Shown in pieces: positions 1 to 7,752 of a stretch of DNA of 21,538 bases (the first letter of the stretch is position 1; each line of letters opens with the position of its first letter). The notes under the pieces were generated by a model, which saw nothing but the letters and a program-made list of their open reading frames with translations, was not told where the DNA came from and did not search any database. The DNA is taken from contig CAJPNS010000018.1 of NCBI GenBank assembly GCA_905372135.1, positions 1-21,538 of the forward strand, given 5' to 3'. The DNA comes from Porphyromonadaceae bacterium. GTDB lineage: Bacteria; Bacteroidota; Bacteroidia; Bacteroidales; Paludibacteraceae. Position numbers and translations under genes: made by a program.

Positions 1-420
1 ATGGTGAAGGAGAATAAGTTCATCTATTTTGGCATATTGTTTTATTTTGTGTATAGCCAACTTTACAAAGTTATTAGTCATTTATTGGTTGCTATTATTC
101 TAACTACGCGCATGAATATTGTTTTTATTCATGTTTTCGTTTTGTTGTTTATTCTGTTGTTGTCGAGCTGGTTTTATTTTAAAAAAGAGTTTTTCTCTAT
201 CAAAATATGGTTTATCGCTCTGTTGGTGCTTGTGTCTGTATCGATTAGTTTTTTTGATATTCCTAATAGATTGTATTTATATAACAATCTTGAATATAGC
301 GAAGCAGAACGGCATTTGATTATGAACTATACTTTGATATATGGATTTGTTAATACATTGCTGTTTCTTGTCATTGCTTATTATAAGTATAAAAAAACGA
401 GCAAAAGTGATGAGGCTTAG
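1..420 (+). CDS. Small hypothetical integral membrane protein (139 aa)
   Basis: I do not recognise this protein. It is mostly hydrophobic, with about four predicted membrane segments at residues ~8-36, 40-60, 68-86 and 109-129, and a short charged tail ending KKTSKSDEA. The reading frame opens with ATG at the first base of the window, so an earlier start or an upstream operon partner cannot be excluded. Base composition is unlike the neighbours: the first 120 bases are only about 29% G+C, while the kor genes run near 50%. This hints at accessory or horizontally acquired DNA. No catalytic motif is visible, so I assign no function. That it is a real gene is likely from its length and coherent membrane topology. 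Confidence 0.6.
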   Translation: MVKENKFIYFGILFYFVYSQLYKVISHLLVAIILTTRMNIVFIHVFVLLFILLLSSWFYFKKEFFSIKIWFIALLVLVSVSISFFDIPNRLYLYNNLEYSEAERHLIMNYTLIYGFVNTLLFLVIAYYKYKKTSKSDEA

Positions 421-578
421 TCTTTTGTGTTGATACCCTAGCATTTAGACATATTGAGATTCCTTGAGTAAAGAGACGGCTGAACCAACAAAGCCTAATC
501 GCAGCATGGCAAGCTATGTGTAGAGATAATCTTTATTAGTTCGTTTGAATACAGCTGCCAAAATCAAAATTTTATACC

Positions 579-586
579 TAACTTTG
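579..586 (+). promoter_or_regulatory. Orphan Bacteroidota -7 motif (TAACTTTG)
   Basis: TAACTTTG matches TAnnTTTG, but no TTTG lies at the proper upstream distance. The motif sits in a 34-column block (563-596) that aligns at about 85% with the promoter region of the alcohol dehydrogenase gene (5018-5050). No intact gene follows it. The preceding bases 421-562 hold nothing I can identify. Confidence 0.35.
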
Positions 587-599
587 CTCGGAAATTTGA

Positions 600-764
600 G
601 AAAACACAAGTTTAACTAGTCTCGAATCAAGTTGTTGCTTTATTATATCCCTGAAAAACAGTCGACTATACTCCACCCTGCCCGACTCGGCGTATAAATT
701 CAACGGCAAGGAGAATGTCTTCGCTATTCGGTTCCCTTCTACACGCGGAGCGATAGTGCAATAA
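600..764 (+). pseudogene. Possible gene relic with a tail resembling the OpgB/LtaS-like gene
   Basis: This stretch has an open frame without a start codon that ends in the peptide STRGAIVQ and a TAA stop. The same eight residues and stop end the membrane phosphotransferase gene at 7753-9294. At DNA level 726-765 aligns with the reverse complement of 7752-7790 at about 36 of 40 columns, including 19 identical bases across the stop. The front part (601-611) repeats 11 bases found at the 5' end of the alcohol dehydrogenase gene (5088-5098). The middle, 612-720, matches nothing else I could see. I read it as a decayed copy or rearrangement scar, not a functional gene. An opposite-strand 64-codon frame over the same bases is probably a shadow. 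Confidence 0.3.
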
Positions 765-785
765 TTCTGCATGATGGGTACAAAA

Positions 786-813
786 TAGGGGCAACCTCAT
801 ACGATTGCCCCTA
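786..813 (-). terminator. Terminator of korA-korB
   Basis: TAGGGGCAA (786-794) and TTGCCCCTA (805-813) form a perfect 9-bp stem around a 10-base loop. Read leftward, the stem is followed by a T-rich stretch (ATTTTGT). It lies about 30 bases beyond the korB stop, as expected for the end of the leftward operon. Confidence 0.7.
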
Positions 814-843
814 CATCACATATAACAACGATAATAATATTAA

Positions 844-1842
844 CTACATATCCCACTGTTCGAGCGTGCCGATAAGGTCGTCGAAGCATTTTATCCGCGA
901 CTTTGCCTGTACGTCGGCTATCTGGCGTTCGAGCAGTTCGTCGTAATGGTCTTCCTCGACGTCGCGTATGACACCCATTGCCACAGGCATATCGGGGAAA
1001 CGCATCTTTGCGAGTTTCAGCTGCAGTGTATAGTCGGGATTTTTAGCGTCGTGTACAAGGATATCGCTCTCTTTGACACCGTTTTCTCCTATTTTCACTA
1101 CTTTCAAATCGAGTCCGTCGAGCACAAGTCCTTTGTCTTTGTCGGCACCGAAAATCATCGGTTTGCCGTGTTCGAGGAATATGGTGTGTTCGGCTCTTGC
1201 CTCTTTCGACGATATGGCAGAATGAGTACCATTATTGAATATCACACAGTTTACCAAACATTCCACTACCGAAGCACCTTTGTGGCTATGAGCGGCGGGG
1301 AGCACCACACGTGCAGCCTCGAAATCGACATCGAGCATACGTGCAAAGAACGTTCCGCCCGCACCCATAGTGATTGCCGCAGGCTCGAAAGCCTTTTCGA
1401 CAGTACCGAAAGGCGACGACTTGGAGACGAAGCCCTTAGGCGACGTCGGCGAATATTGCCCTTTGGTAAGACCGTAAATCCTGTTGTTGAACAGCAATAC
1501 ATTGATGTCGATATTACGTCTGACGCTGTGTATAAAGTGGTTGCCACCGATAGCGAGGCAGTCGCCGTCGCCCGTCGCCTGCCAAACGCTCAAACGCGGA
1601 TTGGCAGCCTTGACGCCTGAGGCGATAACGGCTCCGCGTCCGTGAATAGAGTGGAAACCGTAGGTATTCATATAATATGTCAAACGCGAAGAACAACCGA
1701 TACCCGATACCACGACTATATCTTTCGGTGCTACGCCTATATCTGCCAACGACTTATGAAGAGATGCCAATACGGCGTGGTCGCCACAACCGGGACACCA
1801 TTTGACTGTCAAGTTACTCTTATAATCTTTATTTGTATACAT
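844..1842 (-). CDS. korB: 2-oxoacid:ferredoxin oxidoreductase, beta subunit
   Basis: This is the thiamine-diphosphate subunit of a 2-oxoacid:ferredoxin oxidoreductase (332 aa). With KorA it converts a 2-oxoacid plus CoA to acyl-CoA, CO2 and reduced ferredoxin in the cytoplasm. The N-terminus has WCPGCGDH (C16, C19), followed by C50 in SGIGCSSR; cysteines of this kind ligate a [4Fe-4S] cluster in the family. The thiamine-diphosphate motif is clear: GDGDCLAIGGNH at 91-102, ending in NN at 119-120. Length is normal for a KorB. It lies 17 bases after korA and is surely cotranscribed. The family name fits 2-oxoglutarate as substrate, but the neighbouring ilvE leaves branched-chain 2-oxoacids (a Vor-like role) possible. 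A hairpin terminator follows. Confidence 0.93.
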   Translation of the reverse strand: MYTNKDYKSNLTVKWCPGCGDHAVLASLHKSLADIGVAPKDIVVVSGIGCSSRLTYYMNTYGFHSIHGRGAVIASGVKAANPRLSVWQATGDGDCLAIGGNHFIHSVRRNIDINVLLFNNRIYGLTKGQYSPTSPKGFVSKSSPFGTVEKAFEPAAITMGAGGTFFARMLDVDFEAARVVLPAAHSHKGASVVECLVNCVIFNNGTHSAISSKEARAEHTIFLEHGKPMIFGADKDKGLVLDGLDLKVVKIGENGVKESDILVHDAKNPDYTLQLKLAKMRFPDMPVAMGVIRDVEEDHYDELLERQIADVQAKSRIKCFDDLIGTLEQWDM

Positions 1843-1859
1843 AATAATTTCTACGGGTT

Positions 1860-3701
1860 TTAAAGTTTTTCGATATGCTCTACCAATTCTTCGATAGAGA
1901 ATGGTTGTCCTTCTATTTTATTTACTTGTAAGAAATCCACCCCATGTATTTTGGAGCGTAGATAGCCGGCAAACTGTCCGCTATTGAGTTCGCAGACAAT
2001 TACCTTTTTATATCGCCGTATCAATTCATCTGCATTGCTTGGCAGCGGATTGATATAATTAAAGTGCAGATGAGCCGTGCGTTTACCGCGTTTATTAAGC
2101 TCTGCAACAGCACTTTGCAAATGTCCGCGAGTACTGCCCCACCCTATTACAAGGGTATCTGCCGAGGCATCGCCCTCTACTTCGAGCAATGGCAGCTGTT
2201 TTGCTATATTCTGTACCTTGAATGCACGTGTAGCCACCATCTTGGCGTGGTTTGCACCGTCGGTAGATATGACACCTGTATTGTAATTACGTTCCAGACC
2301 GCCTACACGATGTTCGAAACCCTCTGTGGACGGTATTGCCCAATATCTGATTTTTGTCTGCTCATCGCGGGAAAGCCCGTTAAAGTTATCTTTCAGGCTT
2401 TCAGGAGCATAATGCGGCTTTATTTCGGGCATATCAGACAGCTTCGGCAATTTCCATAGCGACGCTCCGTTACCGATAAAGGCATCGGTAAGCAGAATGA
2501 CGGGCGTAAGATTTTCCAACGCTATCTTCGACGCCATATAAGCATAGTAGAAGCAGTCGTCGGGCGACGATGCCGCCATTACCACAAGCGGGCTTTCGCC
2601 GTTCCTGCCGTATAGAGCCTGCAAGAGGTCTGTCTGCTCGGTCTTGGTTGGTAGCCCTGTGGAGGGACCGCCTCGCATTACATCGATAAGTACCAGCGGC
2701 AACTCGGCAATTACAGCCAGTCCGAGAGCTTCGGACTTCAGAGCCAGACCGGGACCCGATGTGCTTGTAGCAGCCAAAGAGCCTGCATAGGAGGCACCCA
2801 AAGCGGTACAGATACCGCCTATCTCGTCTTCGGCTTGGAATGTCTTGACACCCAAATCGCGACGAGCTGCAAGTTCGTGCAATATGTCGGTAGCTGGTGT
2901 AATCGGATAACTACCGAGGAAGAGCTGTAAGCCCGACTTTTCGGCAGCGGCAATAAGTCCGAAGGCAGTAGCCTTATTACCCGAGATTATAGTGTATTTA
3001 CCTTTTTCGAGTTGGTCTGATTTAGCAACCGTAAAGGTAGAAATATTCAAATGTAGGTTGTGTCCGTAGTTGAAACCGTCTTCGAGGACTTTGGCATTTG
3101 CTTTGAGCAGGTCTGGTTTCTTGGCAAACTTGTTTGCGAGGAAATGCTGTGCTTTGTCCAACTCGCGGTTGAAAAGCCAACAGATAAGCCCCAAGGCAAA
3201 CATATTTTTGCTCCGCGTCATCGATTTCATATCCATACCGAAACCCTCCAGACTCTTCACTGTGAGCGATGTAAGAGGTACGGGGATAATCTGTACCGTG
3301 TCTTTGAAGCCCAATTCCACAAAAGGGTTGTCGGTAGTGAATCCCGCTTTTTCGAGATCTTTTTTACCGAAAGAGTCGGCATCGTATATGACGACACCCA
3401 GCGGTTTCAGAATGTTTTTATTCACCTGCAAGGCAGCGGGGTTCATCACCACCAACACATCTGCGTGGTCGCCGGGGGTATTGATACCCGAACCGACATT
3501 CACCTGAAATCCCGACACACCCGACACCGTACCTTGTGGAGCACGTATTTCCGCAGGATAATCGGGGAAGGTAGCAATCTCGTTGCCGAGTATAGCCGAC
3601 AGACTCGAGAAAAGCGTGCCTGTAAGCTGCATTCCATCGCCGGAGTCGCCCGAAAAGCGTATTACAACGCTGTCAAGTTTTTCCATCTTATTTTCATTCA
3701 T
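1860..3701 (-). CDS. korA: 2-oxoacid:ferredoxin oxidoreductase, fused gamma-alpha subunit
   Basis: This 613-aa subunit fuses two family domains. Residues ~11-200 are the gamma domain, with RFSGDSGDGMQLTG at 15-28 and the FPDYPAEIRAP motif at 45-55. From ~240 comes the alpha (pyrimidine-binding/transketolase-like) domain, with GSYPITPATDILHELA at 263-278, followed by the C-terminal CoA-binding-type region. This gamma-alpha fusion is the usual Bacteroidota and archaeal-like KorA architecture. The protein acts with KorB in ferredoxin-linked 2-oxoacid decarboxylation or its reverse. The start at MNENKMEKLD leaves only a few residues before the domain. I see no TAnnTTTG promoter in the 150 bases upstream, only the ilvE terminator, so transcription may partly read through from ilvE. 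Confidence 0.93.
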   Translation of the reverse strand: MNENKMEKLDSVVIRFSGDSGDGMQLTGTLFSSLSAILGNEIATFPDYPAEIRAPQGTVSGVSGFQVNVGSGINTPGDHADVLVVMNPAALQVNKNILKPLGVVIYDADSFGKKDLEKAGFTTDNPFVELGFKDTVQIIPVPLTSLTVKSLEGFGMDMKSMTRSKNMFALGLICWLFNRELDKAQHFLANKFAKKPDLLKANAKVLEDGFNYGHNLHLNISTFTVAKSDQLEKGKYTIISGNKATAFGLIAAAEKSGLQLFLGSYPITPATDILHELAARRDLGVKTFQAEDEIGGICTALGASYAGSLAATSTSGPGLALKSEALGLAVIAELPLVLIDVMRGGPSTGLPTKTEQTDLLQALYGRNGESPLVVMAASSPDDCFYYAYMASKIALENLTPVILLTDAFIGNGASLWKLPKLSDMPEIKPHYAPESLKDNFNGLSRDEQTKIRYWAIPSTEGFEHRVGGLERNYNTGVISTDGANHAKMVATRAFKVQNIAKQLPLLEVEGDASADTLVIGWGSTRGHLQSAVAELNKRGKRTAHLHFNYINPLPSNADELIRRYKKVIVCELNSGQFAGYLRSKIHGVDFLQVNKIEGQPFSIEELVEHIEKL

Positions 3702-3756
3702 AGCGATATTTATTTTTAGTTTTTCTTAGATTTAAATTTTAGCCTTATTAGCAGAA

Positions 3757-3816
3757 AAACAAAGAAGCCTCATAATTTATTTTATATCAAAAAAATTATA
3801 TCAGACTCCTTTGTTT
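3757..3816 (-). terminator. Hairpin between ilvE and korA (ilvE terminator)
   Basis: The arms 3757-3770 and 3803-3816 pair at 12 of 14 positions. An inner 7-bp AT stem (ATAATTT with AAATTAT) extends the hairpin. Leftward of the stem the transcript would read TTTGTTTTTC, giving a terminator tract. It may be leaky, since korA has no obvious promoter of its own. Confidence 0.55.
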
Positions 3817-3851
3817 AGAAAATAGATTATTAAAATATCAATATTTAAATA

Positions 3852-4880
3852 TTATATGCCTTCGACGATAGTTGTCCAGCCGAATACGTCGGGATGTTCG
3901 CCGTATTGAATACCGCGTAGATAGTTGTACAATTTAGTCGATTTTTCGCCCGGCTTGCCGTCTTTAGATATCTGGTAAGTGATATTGTTGTCGATATCGA
4001 CAATTTTATCGATAGGCGAAATAACGGCAGCAGTACCGCAAGCACCCGCTTCTTCGAACGTAGAGAGCTCTTCGACAGGGATTTGACGTCTTTCGACAGT
4101 CATACCGAACTGTTTCTCGGCAATCTGTGCCAACGACATATTGGTAATCGACGGCAACACCGAGTGCGAGTCGGGTGTGATGTACGAATTGCCTCTGATA
4201 GCGAAGAAGTTGGCAGCCGAACATTCGTCGATATATTTTTTCTCTTTCGAGTCGAGATAGAACGGAGCCGAATATCCGAGGTCGTGAGCAGCTTCGGAAG
4301 CCATCAGACCGGCAGCATAGTTACCACCGACTTTGATGTGTCCCGTACCAAGCGGAGCGGCACGGTCGTACTTACGGCTCAACATAAACGGAGTAGTCTG
4401 GAAACCGCCTTTGAAGTACGGACCTACGGGAGTAACAAATACTACAAACTCGTAATCCTTAGCAGGACGAACACCTACCAAAGGCGTAGTACCGAACAAT
4501 ACAGGACGGATATACAGCGAAGCACCGCTTTCGTACGGCGGCACAAACTTAGCATTGAGCTCTACCGCTTTAAGCACTGCTGCTTCGAACGTTTCTACCG
4601 GCAACTTTGGCATCTTGATACCTTCGCACGACGACTGCATACGTTTCGCATTTTCTCGCATACGGAAGATACGGACTTTACCGTCTTTGCCTCTGAAAGC
4701 CTTGAGCCCCTCGAAACACTCCTGTGCATAGTGCAGCACAGCAGCCGAGATGTGAATATTCATAGTAGCCTCGCTATGCACGCGAAGCTCACCCCACTTG
4801 CCGTCCGAGTATGAACAGCGAACATTGTAATCTGTTGGCACGTAGCCAAATACAAGATTTTTCCAATCGATTTCTGACAT
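3852..4880 (-). CDS. ilvE: Branched-chain-amino-acid aminotransferase
   Basis: A class IV PLP aminotransferase of 342 aa that interconverts leucine, isoleucine and valine with their 2-oxoacids using 2-oxoglutarate/glutamate. The N-terminal half has the family blocks HYAQECFEGLKAFRGKDG (50-67) and SLYIRPVLFGT (121-131). The PLP lysine is K183 in GTGHIKVGGNYAAGL, and DECSAANFF (218-226) is the typical late motif. Length suits the long eukaryote-like IlvE group. The start MSEIDWKNLVFGY fits the family, and a TATCTTTG promoter element lies about 75 bases upstream. The gene points at korAB, suggesting a route from branched-chain amino acids to acyl-CoA, but ilvE also serves biosynthesis, so the direction of flux is inference. 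Confidence 0.93.
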   Translation of the reverse strand: MSEIDWKNLVFGYVPTDYNVRCSYSDGKWGELRVHSEATMNIHISAAVLHYAQECFEGLKAFRGKDGKVRIFRMRENAKRMQSSCEGIKMPKLPVETFEAAVLKAVELNAKFVPPYESGASLYIRPVLFGTTPLVGVRPAKDYEFVVFVTPVGPYFKGGFQTTPFMLSRKYDRAAPLGTGHIKVGGNYAAGLMASEAAHDLGYSAPFYLDSKEKKYIDECSAANFFAIRGNSYITPDSHSVLPSITNMSLAQIAEKQFGMTVERRQIPVEELSTFEEAGACGTAAVISPIDKIVDIDNNITYQISKDGKPGEKSTKLYNYLRGIQYGEHPDVFGWTTIVEGI

Positions 4881-4952
4881 GATTTTATTGTATTTATGAA
4901 TTAAATTTATTATCCTCGACTATAGCATTTCCGTATGCCTCCAAAAAGTCTA

Positions 4953-4983
4953 CAAAGATACAAAATAATTGATATGTGGCGAA
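4953..4983 (-). promoter_or_regulatory. Promoter of ilvE
   Basis: On the minus strand TATCTTTG (4960 to 4953) matches the Bacteroidota -7 element TAnnTTTG. TTCG, a near match to the -33 TTTG, lies 19 bases upstream (4983 to 4980). It would give a leader of roughly 65 bases. Confidence 0.6.
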
Positions 4984-5013
4984 ATGAACTTTCTCTCTCG
5001 ACTATCGGCACGA

Positions 5014-5040
5014 TTGTATCGAAATTTATATCTAACTTTG
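5014..5040 (+). promoter_or_regulatory. Promoter of the alcohol dehydrogenase gene
   Basis: TAACTTTG (5033-5040) matches TAnnTTTG. A TTG at 5014-5016 is a plausible but slightly close -33 element (16-base gap). It lies about 40 bases before the ATG at 5082 and supports that start over the in-frame ATG at 4935, which precedes the promoter. A similar block recurs at 563-596. Confidence 0.6.
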
Positions 5041-5081
5041 CTCGAAAGTTATCTAAAGGTATAAAATCAATAAATCATTTT

Positions 5082-6128
5082 ATGGAAAAAACACAAGTAA
5101 AGGCTTATGGCACCGAGTCGGCTACCGCTCCGCTACACGAGATAAATATCTATCGCAGAGAATTACGTCCGCAAGACGTAGAATTTGAAGTATTGTATTG
5201 CGGTATATGCCACTCCGACTTGCACAGCGTACGCAACGACTGGGGCAATGCCGTCTACCCGCAAGTGCCGGGACACGAGATAGTTGGGCGAGTGACACGC
5301 ATCGGCTCAGACGTAAAGAAATTCCGCGTAGGCGACCTCGCTGCTGTGGGCTGTATTGTAGAGAGTTGCCAGTGTTGCCAATCTTGCAGTAAGGGCGAAG
5401 AGCAGTATTGCGAGCAAGGCGTAACCTTTTCGTTCAATAGCCCCGACAAGGTCTCGGGCGGTATGACCTACGGCGGTTTTTCGAAGCGATATGTCTGCGA
5501 AGATAAGTATGTGCTTAAGATGCCCTACTTCAAAGACTTGGCTTCGGCAGCACCTCTATTGTGTGCGGGAATAACAGTCTACTCGCCGCTAAAACATTGG
5601 GGAGCAGCCGCAGGAAAAAACGTTGGAATACTCGGCATAGGCGGACTCGGACACTTGGCAGTAAAGATAGCCAAAGTGATGGGAGCACACGTAACGGTAT
5701 TCACCTCGTCGCCGTCGAAGATAGCCGATGCCAAGCGGCTCGGAGCCGACCTCGCCATACTGTCTGCCGACAAAGAGCAGATGAGAGCCTGCCCCAAACA
5801 AGACATAATACTCGATACCGTCTCTGCAGAACACAACGTAAACGGTTACCTCAATCTCCTACGTGTCGACGGCTCTATGGTAATAGTAGGTTTGCCCGCC
5901 GAACCGCTCAAGGTAGCGGCATTCAACGTAGTACACGGGCGGCGAAGCCTCTCGGGCTCCAATATAGGAGGCATCGCCGAGACACAAGAGATGCTCGACT
6001 TCTGTTTCCGCCACAATATAACGGCAGACTGCGAGGTGATAGATATAAAATACGTCAATACCGCTCTCGACCGATTGGCAAAAGGCGATGTAAAATACCG
6101 TTTCGTTATCGATATGGCTACTCTCTAA
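5082..6128 (+). CDS. Zinc-dependent alcohol/aldehyde dehydrogenase (cinnamyl-alcohol dehydrogenase/YahK type)
   Basis: A 348-aa medium-chain dehydrogenase that likely reduces aldehydes or oxidises alcohols with NADP(H) in the cytoplasm. The catalytic zinc ligands are C40 (CGICHSDLH), H65 (PGHEIVG) and C161. The structural zinc site is C96-x2-C99-x2-C102-x7-C110. The Rossmann fingerprint is GIGGLGHLAVK at 185-195. The following FTSSPSK is typical of NADP-using CAD-type enzymes. The frame stays open to an ATG at 4935, but those 49 extra codons overlap the promoter and lack family similarity, so I start at MEKTQVKAYG. It is divergent from ilvE, and an efficient hairpin terminator follows. The physiological substrate is unknown. 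Confidence 0.9.
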   Translation: MEKTQVKAYGTESATAPLHEINIYRRELRPQDVEFEVLYCGICHSDLHSVRNDWGNAVYPQVPGHEIVGRVTRIGSDVKKFRVGDLAAVGCIVESCQCCQSCSKGEEQYCEQGVTFSFNSPDKVSGGMTYGGFSKRYVCEDKYVLKMPYFKDLASAAPLLCAGITVYSPLKHWGAAAGKNVGILGIGGLGHLAVKIAKVMGAHVTVFTSSPSKIADAKRLGADLAILSADKEQMRACPKQDIILDTVSAEHNVNGYLNLLRVDGSMVIVGLPAEPLKVAAFNVVHGRRSLSGSNIGGIAETQEMLDFCFRHNITADCEVIDIKYVNTALDRLAKGDVKYRFVIDMATL

Positions 6129-6151
6129 GCGACATACGGCAGCAAAAGACA

Positions 6152-6185
6152 AACGCTACGTCGGCTTCGATGTGGCGTTTTTTCG
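6152..6185 (+). terminator. Terminator of the dehydrogenase gene, overlapping the flippase 3' end
   Basis: 6152-6162 pairs with 6169-6179 over 11 positions (two wobbles) around a six-base loop, followed by TTTTTTT. The hairpin covers the last codons and stop of the convergent flippase gene, so the same bases serve as code on one strand and terminator on the other. The reverse strand has a weaker T-rich tail and may also terminate. Confidence 0.75.
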
Positions 6186-7670
6186 TAGATACAAATCGAT
6201 AATTTGCTTTACGGGCAGCTCGCGAGTAAATACATACAACACAAACGGCACAAACCACATCAGACGCCAAGCGGTATTCAGATACAGATTATCGAAATTG
6301 ACCATCAGCATCGCCACGCTCAGCAATATGGCAACGACAAAATATATGCCCGTCTTGCGTAGATTATAATTGATTGGATAGTATTTTTGCCCCAAGAAGT
6401 AGCAGATTATCACCATCAGGGCGAAGCTTATGAGCGAGGCGTAGACACAAGCCCAATAGCTCAGTTTCGGTATAAAAAGCACGTTGAACACGAGGGTAAC
6501 GACGAATCCTATAAAAGAAATGTATGTACCCCATATAGTGCGGTCGGTAAGTTTGTACCAAAGCGACAGATTGTAATATACGCCTTGTAATGAGTATGTT
6601 ATAAGCACAAAAGGCACTATATCCATAGCCTCGCGATACTCCTCTTTCAATATCAGTTTTAGTACGTCGAGGAAGGCTACCAGCAGCAGATATATCAGTG
6701 CAAGAGTAATGACGAAATAGGTCATAGTCTGCGAGTAAGCCTGTTTATTGTCTTTATGCTCTTTTTTAGCAAAAATAAACGGCTCGTACGCGAAGCGGAA
6801 AGCGTAGGTAAACATCATCATCACCATCGCTACCTTGAAGCAAGCCTGATAGACACCTATCTGCTCTCTTGCCTCGACGAGCGTACCCGGATATATGTAG
6901 GGGAATATGATTTTGTCTATCGTCTGATTCATTATGCCGGCAATACCAAGCATAAGCAGAGGCAGGGAGTAACGAAACATCTTGCGGAGCAAAGCTACGC
7001 TGAAACGCCATTTCACCACGAAAATATCGGGTATCTGCAAAAGCAGCACTATGAACGACGAAAAGAAGTTGGAAATGACGATGTATTTGATATTCTCTGC
7101 CGGATCGTAGAACCAATCGATAAGCGAAGGGCATATCTGCTGCAGCTTGGGGCAGAGGACAAGGAAAAACAGATTGAGTCCGATATTGGTAAGCACGATT
7201 ATGAGCTTTAGTATCATAAACCGTACGGGACGTTGCTTGAACCGCAAGTAAGCAAAGGGTATCGACGAAAAGGCATCGATAGCGACGGTTACTACCATTA
7301 TCATCACCAACTGAGGATAATCGCCCACCTTCATCAGCGACGAGAGCTGCGGATTGAACAGCCAACAGAGGAAGACAAAGATAATCGAGGTCGATGCTAT
7401 CGACGTCATAGTGGTGGTATAGACGAGGTCGGACTCCTTGCGGTCGGTATTGGAGGCGAAGCGGAAATAACCCGTCTCCATACCGTAGGTAATGATCACT
7501 ATCATCAGGGCTATCCACGTATAGAGCTGCGATACAACACCATAGTCGGCTGTAGGGATGATATGCGAATAGAGCGGCACCAAAAGCCAATTGAAAAACC
7601 TGCCTATGATGCTGCTTGCACCGTAGATTGCAGTCTCTTTTGCAAGATTTTTAATTCCCAAACCGCTCAT
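6156..7670 (-). CDS. Polysaccharide/oligosaccharide flippase (Wzx/MOP superfamily)
   Basis: A 504-aa, very hydrophobic protein with about 12-14 membrane segments spread over its whole length. It opens with GIKNLAKETAIYGASSIIGRFFNWLLVPLYS-type sequence, the standard N-terminus of the polysaccharide-biosynthesis (RfbX/Wzx) branch of the MOP flippases. Such proteins move undecaprenyl-linked glycans across the inner membrane. Length is normal. The start MSGLGIKNL agrees with the family. It lies 82 bases after the OpgB/LtaS-like gene on the same strand, with a possible promoter in or near the gap. No glycosyltransferase cluster surrounds it directly, but the sugar-dehydrogenase and GT2 genes 5 kb away suggest a shared envelope-glycan theme. 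The exact cargo is unknown. Confidence 0.88.
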   Translation of the reverse strand: MSGLGIKNLAKETAIYGASSIIGRFFNWLLVPLYSHIIPTADYGVVSQLYTWIALMIVIITYGMETGYFRFASNTDRKESDLVYTTTMTSIASTSIIFVFLCWLFNPQLSSLMKVGDYPQLVMIMVVTVAIDAFSSIPFAYLRFKQRPVRFMILKLIIVLTNIGLNLFFLVLCPKLQQICPSLIDWFYDPAENIKYIVISNFFSSFIVLLLQIPDIFVVKWRFSVALLRKMFRYSLPLLMLGIAGIMNQTIDKIIFPYIYPGTLVEAREQIGVYQACFKVAMVMMMFTYAFRFAYEPFIFAKKEHKDNKQAYSQTMTYFVITLALIYLLLVAFLDVLKLILKEEYREAMDIVPFVLITYSLQGVYYNLSLWYKLTDRTIWGTYISFIGFVVTLVFNVLFIPKLSYWACVYASLISFALMVIICYFLGQKYYPINYNLRKTGIYFVVAILLSVAMLMVNFDNLYLNTAWRLMWFVPFVLYVFTRELPVKQIIDLYLRKNATSKPT

Positions 7671-7700
7671 TGTTCTTTTATAGCAATGCCAAAATATCGC

Positions 7701-7715
7701 CCGACACCGTGTCGG
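7701..7715. promoter_or_regulatory. Perfect dyad in the flippase leader
   Basis: CCGACAC-C-GTGTCGG is a perfect 7-bp inverted repeat with a single central base. It lies between the possible flippase promoter (7730-7737) and the start codon. It could be an operator or a short RNA hairpin. No T-run follows directly, so it is not a convincing terminator. Confidence 0.35.
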
Positions 7716-7729
7716 AAATTATGTGGGGG

Positions 7730-7737
7730 CAAAAGTA
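7730..7737 (-). promoter_or_regulatory. Possible internal promoter for the flippase gene
   Basis: The minus strand reads TACTTTTG, a full match to TAnnTTTG, about 60 bases before the flippase ATG. The expected -33 position (7757-7760, inside the end of the upstream gene) reads TGCA, which is a poor match, so this is tentative. Confidence 0.4.
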
Positions 7738-7752
7738 GTAAAAATATTTTCA

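Noticed and set aside
693..713. YKFNGKE peptide on the plus strand, resembling the RHS-repeat C-terminal motif
   Set aside because: Only seven residues match and the following sequence does not continue as RHS (no GLYYYGARYYDP-like block), so coincidence is likely.
578..772. 64-codon minus-strand ORF in the left spacer
   Set aside because: It is antisense to the relic, has no promoter or recognisable domain, and is better explained as a shadow.
946..1620. 224-codon plus-strand ORF inside korB, and similar long antisense frames in korA (3060-3719), ilvE (4083-4814) and the OpgB-like gene (8732-9214)
   Set aside because: Each opposes a gene with clear family motifs, and the antisense translations look compositionally random.
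3702..3756. A dedicated promoter for korA
   Set aside because: No TAnnTTTG element on the minus strand in the gap. Only AT-rich sequence and the ilvE terminator are visible.
4935..5081. Upstream in-frame ATG extending the alcohol dehydrogenase by 49 residues
   Set aside because: It would start before the TAACTTTG promoter, and the family sequence begins at MEKTQVKAYG.
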